Positions 58,508 through 64,000 of a DNA stretch of 64,000 bases are shown piece after piece. The notes beneath the pieces are model-generated. The model saw only the letters and a list, made by a program, of their open reading frames with translations, was not told the DNA's origin and searched no databases. A program made the position numbers and the translations under genes. Origin of the DNA: Diadema setosum (Eukaryota > Echinodermata > Echinoidea > Diadematoida > Diadematidae); NCBI RefSeq assembly GCF_964275005.1, contig NC_092705.1, positions 7,862,641 through 7,926,640 of the forward strand, in the 5' to 3' direction. Every line of letters starts with the position of its first letter. The first letter of the stretch is position 1.

Positions 58508-61157
58508 CCAACATTGATTTAAGTGAATGCAATGATTTTTACTATCCCGAGGAATTTCTCAATATTATGCTCTCTGCATATTTCTCACCCTTGATATCAA
58601 AACCAACCCGTGTAACAGAATAGATAATATTTTTTTTTTTTTGTAATGTAAACCCTCTTCCTGATTCTGCTATTATACTTACGGATATATCTGATCATTA
58701 TGCTATTTATATGTGTTCATCCTTACAGTTAAAGAATAAAATAGCTCAGAATTATGAAAGAAGGCGTAAGTTTACACCTCAGAATATAGCCCGGTTTCAA
58801 GAATCTTTGATGGAAATTGACTGGTCTGACTTATATGTGGTGCTAGATACGAATCAGTAGCTTATGCTTTTTTATAAATAAGATTGCTACTTTGTTAGGT
58901 ACACATTCCATTAGTTAAAAAGAAGTTGGGTAGTTATAAACGTGATCCAAGATTGCCATGGGTGTCAAAGTCATTATTACGTTCAATTAATCGTAAAAAT
59001 AATTTTTATCATGTAAGTAAGGCTAAAAAAACACAGCAATCCCGTGATAAGTATACTGCATATAAAAATACTCTCACTATGGTATTGCGTAAAGAAAAAA
59101 GGAATTATTATATGAGAAAATTAGATTTGTTTAAAAATGATATACGTAATACTTGGAAATTGATAAATGAAACATTGAATAAGCATAAGGAAAGAAATGT
59201 TATTTCTAAAATTAAGAATGATGGATTTGAAATAAAAGATTTACGTATGATAGCAGAAATATTTAATTCACATTTTTCAACTGTTGGTCGGAATCTTTGT
59301 GCAAATATTCTGTTGTCTACTAAAGAATTTTACGATTACCTGGACGTAGGTAATCAAAATTCAATCTTTTTTCCCCCTGTAACAGTATATGAGATTTTAG
59401 ATATTGCTCATAATTTACCTTCTAAAAGAAGTTCTGGTTATGATGATATTGATAATATACTGTTAAAAAATATAATACCTTATATTGTTGATCCTTTGTT
59501 TCATATTTTTAATTTATTAATATCACAAGGGCAGGTACCAGATGTTATGAAAATATCAAAAATAGTTCCAATTTTTAAAAAGGGTAATAGGGAAGAAATT
59601 GAATAATTACAGACCTATTTCACTTTTGCCTAATATATCTAAAATATTAGAAAAGATAATATATTCTCGAGTTATAGATTTCTTAAGTAGAAATGATATT
59701 TTGTCAAAATATCATTTGGATTTCGCAAGAAACATAGCACAGCACATGCAGTATTATCTTTCACTGAAAAAGTATCTCGAGCAATTGATAAGTTTCAACA
59801 TACTGCAGGAATCTTCCTGGACCTCTCCAAGGCCTTCGACACGATTAACCACGACATTCTTCTTTATAAACTTAATCATTATGGTATACGTGGGAAGGCC
59901 TTGGAGTGGTTCAGAAGCTATTTGAAAGACAGAAAACAATTTGTTTGTATAAACAATGAAAAATCTTCTTTGCGCTCAGTTGATTGTGGAGTTCCACAAG
60001 GAAGTATACTAGGGCCGTTACTTCTTATTATCTACATCAACGATTTTCCAAAATCTTCAAATGTTCTTTCTTTTATATTATTTGCAGATGATTCCAATCT
60101 TTTCTTTTCTCATTCAAATCCTCATACATTAGTTGATGTCATGAATATAGAATTGAACAAGATAATGCAATGGCTAAGAGCAAATAGATTATCGCTTAAT
60201 TTACAGAAAACAAATGTGATGTTGCTTAGTAATACCCTTGAAAAATTGCCACATGATATAATTTTTGAAAATGAAGTGATAAAACAGGTTTATTCCGTTA
60301 GATTTCTTGGTGTAACTGTAGACAGTAAGCTTTCTTGGAAACAGCATATAGATTGTATATGCCGCACAATTTCCAGTAACATAGGTGTGATTAATAAAGT
60401 AAAGTTTTGTTTTCCTCAATGTTAAAAAGTTGCTAATGTTATATTCAACGTTAATTTTACCTTATTTAACGTATGGAATTATAGTATGGGGAAATACACA
60501 TTCAACTTATTTGGATAGATTATTTTTTTTACAAAAAAAAAGCACTTCGAGTAATATGTAATACCTCCAAATATTCCCGTACTGAACGAATTATTTGTGG
60601 AGAATAAGGTTTTGAAAGTAAGGGATTTGTATTATTATTACCTTGGTCAATTTATGTACAGTTTGTATAACAATTCACTTCCTTTAGTTTTTGAAAATAT
60701 GTTTAATAAGAATAAAAATATTCATAAATACCCCACTCGTCAAACAGATGAGTATCATTTGCCCCTTACCCGAACTCTATTTACAAAATCCACGTTTATT
60801 TACAGTGGCCCAAAATTTTGGAATTCCCTTGGGAAAAATATAATAGATTCCATTAGTTTGAAATCATTCTCTAGTAATTTAAAGAAATATTTGATTAGCT
60901 CATATGTACCCCATGATTAGTTTGACTGTTTGGAATTGTTGTTCTTTTTTCTTCACCCTGCATCGAGAATGCTGACCTGCCCTTCGCTCTCTCTACTCCA
61001 CCCTCTCTCCCTCCCTCTCTCTCTTTCCCTACTCTCTTCTGTGTGTGCACAATGTATGTGGATGCAAACATGTGTGTGTACGTGCGTGTGTGTGCGTATG
61101 TGTATGTGTGTACGTGCGTGTGTATGCGAATGTGTATGTGTGTGTATGTGTGTGTGC

Positions 61158-61201
<44 letters not shown>

Positions 61202-61512
61202 ACATGTGAAAGCGTATACTTCATGTAACCATCCGATTCCATTGAATGAAAACTGTATACTTTCAATGATTAGCTTGTACGGTACATTAATGTATCGTTG
61301 TATTGTGTTATAAAGTCATATATAATTAATGTATTGTAGTAATGTAACGTAAGTGAGGGGACTGCAATCTACAAGTTCGCTTTTTAGCAGCCCCTCAATT
61401 TTCATTTCCATGAACTTCTTTTAAGAACCAATATGTATTCTTATGTTCCAATATATGTAATCATGTCAAAGTGTATTACCTGTGTTTGATTGGAAATGAA
61501 AATTAAAAAAAA
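58508..61512 (+). pseudogene. CR1/L2-like LINE: endonuclease tail and reverse transcriptase
   Basis: Plus strand. Endonuclease tail: FLNIMLSAYFSPLISKPTRV, a break at a T run, then DSAIILTDISDHYAIYM, whose SDH is the final catalytic motif. Reverse transcriptase: PSKRSSGYDDI, NNYRPISLLPNISKILEK, FLDLSKAFDTINHD (motif A), GVPQGSILGPLL, FADDSNLF (motif C), FLGVTVDSKLSWKQHID. C-terminus: YPTRQTDEYHLPLTRT, ending near 60920. Frame breaks at about 58625, 58860-58900, 59600, 59715, 60425 and 60535. A long 3' UTR with (CT)n and (GT)n ends in an A tail near 61512. Confidence 0.88.
61060..61195. repeat. (GT)n-rich microsatellite in the LINE 3' UTR
   Basis: GT/GTAT/GTGC units, longest pure GT run near 61160-61192. 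Confidence 0.95.
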
Positions 61513-64000
61513 AAACATGCATGTGAACATGCATGTGTGAAATGAATGAATGAATGAAATGAATGAATAGACAGGTAATGAAGTGACACACGGAAGGTTA
61601 TACCGATGGTGGTCCACTTAGAAATGGCAAAGTCGAGAGGAGATGGATACCTGGTACACAAAGGCAATTAGAAATGAGATGAGAGTTTTCGACTGTTGCT
61701 GTTATTTTTTTTTTTTTTTTTTGGGGGGGGGGGGGGGGAGGGACACGTCCTTATAGTAAGCTTATATACACTTATATACTGACTTTACTTCAAAAAGAGC
61801 TTTGAGTATCCAGAGTCGCATTTAACCACGATGTGAATTGAAGTCGACTGTCTTTTCTACATATAGACACTGGTGAAATGAGGCAGATTTTTTTTTTATA
61901 GATATTTTGATTAATCGTTGGTTTGTATTGACATTATGATTACAAATTAATTGAATCGGAATTAATTTTGCAATAGATCACAATTGCCCAAACATTGCGA
62001 CACTCTGGTTTTAGCTATCAACTCGCTCTAACGTTTGTTTTTAGTGTAGTATCATTTTTTTGCGCTTTAGAATAGGAAAAATAAGACGTCTCATTATGTT
62101 GACGACATAATATGAAGTAATGAAAGTTCATAATGAGAAATGTGTGTCATTTTTCCAAATTAGTTCGATACCATGGCAAAGGAAAAAGACATCAGAGAAT
62201 AGTTCGATCTTTGATTGCAATTAAACGTGTAATTCTAAATCTATAAATATAGTCTTTCTTATTACTTGATAGTACGTGTCACTTTGTACTGTATTTTTAA
62301 TCGTTACCATGACAACGGGAAACGACGTTAAAATCATTGTGAAAATTCTGAATTTTATGTGTCTGCGAACTAAGTCTGAGGGATAGCGGAGGGTTGTTGG
62401 TATTCATTATTGATTTTACTGTGTTTATTTATTCATGGTGGTATATTTTATACTTATACCATGTAGGTTTGAATATTTTTATAAACATAAACTCACATGA
62501 GCATACAGATATATAGGCAATATACAGTTGGGTACATTCGTTTTATACTTATTTAGGCCAATGTATGTGGGTTGTAAAAGAAACAAGTGCAATATTCTAT
62601 GTGGTGGATGGACTTTTTGTTATTAGGTATAAAAATTTAAGTGTGGATTTTATGATGAATTAATGAAATGTGGTTTTTTATTACCTTTTGTGCTTCATTT
62701 TTTAATGTGTGCTGGTATGCAGTGTAATTATGTGTTCCACTTGATTTATGAAGATTTTCCATTCTATAGATGATCGATTAATGAAATGAAATACATGTGT
62801 GCTAAATTTGGTGCTTTTAGACATATTTGAACAAATGGTCTGATGTATTGGGCTATGCCATTGGACTAATAGGTTTGTACATTAAACATTAACGAAATAC
62901 GCCATTAGCTGGTGTCAACAAGGGGGGGGGACATTAAGCTTTACTTTCTTGCTTTGATATCGTAATTACCGCCGAAAAAAAAAAAACACGACGGTGCTTT
63001 GAGAAATAAAAAAAAAAAAATTCATGCGTAGACGACAATCACTCTCTAGTATCACGAAAAATGCATTTCACAGTTGTAATGTATATTCAAAATCATCGCT
63101 CAAGCAATTTCATTTGCGAAATGCATGTCCTTTAACGAGAGAAAGGAAATATTTTGCTAGCACGTGATTGCTTGTGATTTGTAAGGTAAATGTTTCCCAT
63201 CGTACGCACATTATTTCAGAGTGAAATTGGACAGTAACTGTAGACGACATCTACAGCTGTATGCCTTCAAAATATCATTATTTTAAGCAACGTTCATACG
63301 CGTTTTCACAAGTGTCCACTAGTACTCGTAACTACTTATTTTGTGACACAAGATTTCTCATTTCTTGAGGTTTGCTGCTCCCCATCTGTGGCGTTTATTC
63401 AAAGGAAGTTGATTTCAAAGGAGTCCAAAAAGGGGTCTCATCCAAATTAGACCAAAAAGACCAGTTAGCCATTCCTCACTCCACTTTACGTATGAGCAGA
63501 AAAAGTTAATTTCTATACCAGCAGGCATGTTGATTTGTAAATTCATTGAGATAAGCATCTGTGAGGTGATAACATGTGATCCTTATAAATGGTGCTTGCT
63601 AAAGGGGCGATCACACATCGCCAGTTTAGTTGGCGGTTCATGGCGGTTCTCAAACCACCGTGAACCGTGTCCCAACGATGGCGGAAAGCACTTTTAACGC
63701 GATGTGACTACGTTCGCAACACGTTTTGACACGTCGCTAACGCGGATTGGCGCGGTAGTAACACGGATCCCCCCGAAAGGTGGAGGAGTCCATACCAAGC
63801 CCTTGTAGTTGGATGTAATCAGAGCTCTTTCACTCGTCTTCAATGGGTTACAACAAGGAGGTATTGCTTTTTTAGGTACACACAATCAAAAGAAATTGCG
63901 AAACGTTGTAACAACCTGTGTATTTACAGATTGACAAAAGTGATGCAATAAGCAATTATCGTCTTCAAGTTTCAACATGTTGTTTTTTTTTTTCTCTTTT
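61513..64000. other. No gene recognised
   Basis: (GAAT)n near 61540-61568, T16/G18 runs near 61706-61738, otherwise AT-rich. 63490-63600 duplicates 51240-51370. 63605-63760 is CpG-rich (GGCGATCACACATCGCC onward) but shows no coding signal. Confidence 0.5.

Noticed and set aside
24194..61512. CRISPR array or prokaryotic operon
   Set aside because: The tandem repeats lack unique spacers of constant length, and the surrounding DNA has spliced animal genes.

Overview
The window is animal nuclear DNA: AT-rich, intron-rich, full of microsatellites, foldback elements and decayed non-LTR retrotransposons. The gene content (a type-C leucine-rich-repeat GPCR with a degenerate LDLa module) and the repeat content (long foldback elements whose inverted repeats are built of short tandem repeats, a tRNA-like short repeat) fit a marine deuterostome. 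My best guess is an echinoderm, probably a sea urchin; this is inference, since no ribosomal or mitochondrial marker is present.

Two multi-exon protein genes can be read, both on the minus strand. (1) An apparently complete DHRS12-type short-chain dehydrogenase/reductase, eight coding exons from 16091 down to 6543. All splice phases agree and give 324 residues. (2) Most of a rhodopsin-family receptor with an LDLa-like module, an LRR N-cap, eleven LRR exons and a single large 7TM exon, from 47451 down to 26923. These 14 exons join in one frame to 723 residues. The signal-peptide start, and any further LDLa exons, are not securely placed.

Most of the rest is mobile DNA. 1-6.5 kb: a piggyBac-like TTAA element and foldback MITEs. 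6.5-18 kb: the DHRS12 gene with MITEs in its introns. 18.3-22.9 kb: a CR1/Jockey-like and an L1/Tx1-like LINE remnant with foldback elements around them. 24.2-25.9 kb: a long-inverted-repeat transposon with tandem-repeat arms and a 9-bp target duplication. 27-47.5 kb: the receptor, whose introns hold palindromic elements and (TA)n tracts. 47.5-49.6 kb: a 2-kb inverted-repeat-bounded array of CAACTGGTA motifs. 51.6-58.0 kb: a hAT-like element with an 8-bp target duplication, containing several younger insertions. 58.5-61.5 kb: a longer LINE remnant with parts of the endonuclease and the reverse transcriptase. 61.5-64 kb: nothing recognised beyond simple repeats.

The two genes show no sign of working together. 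Their shared strand looks incidental.
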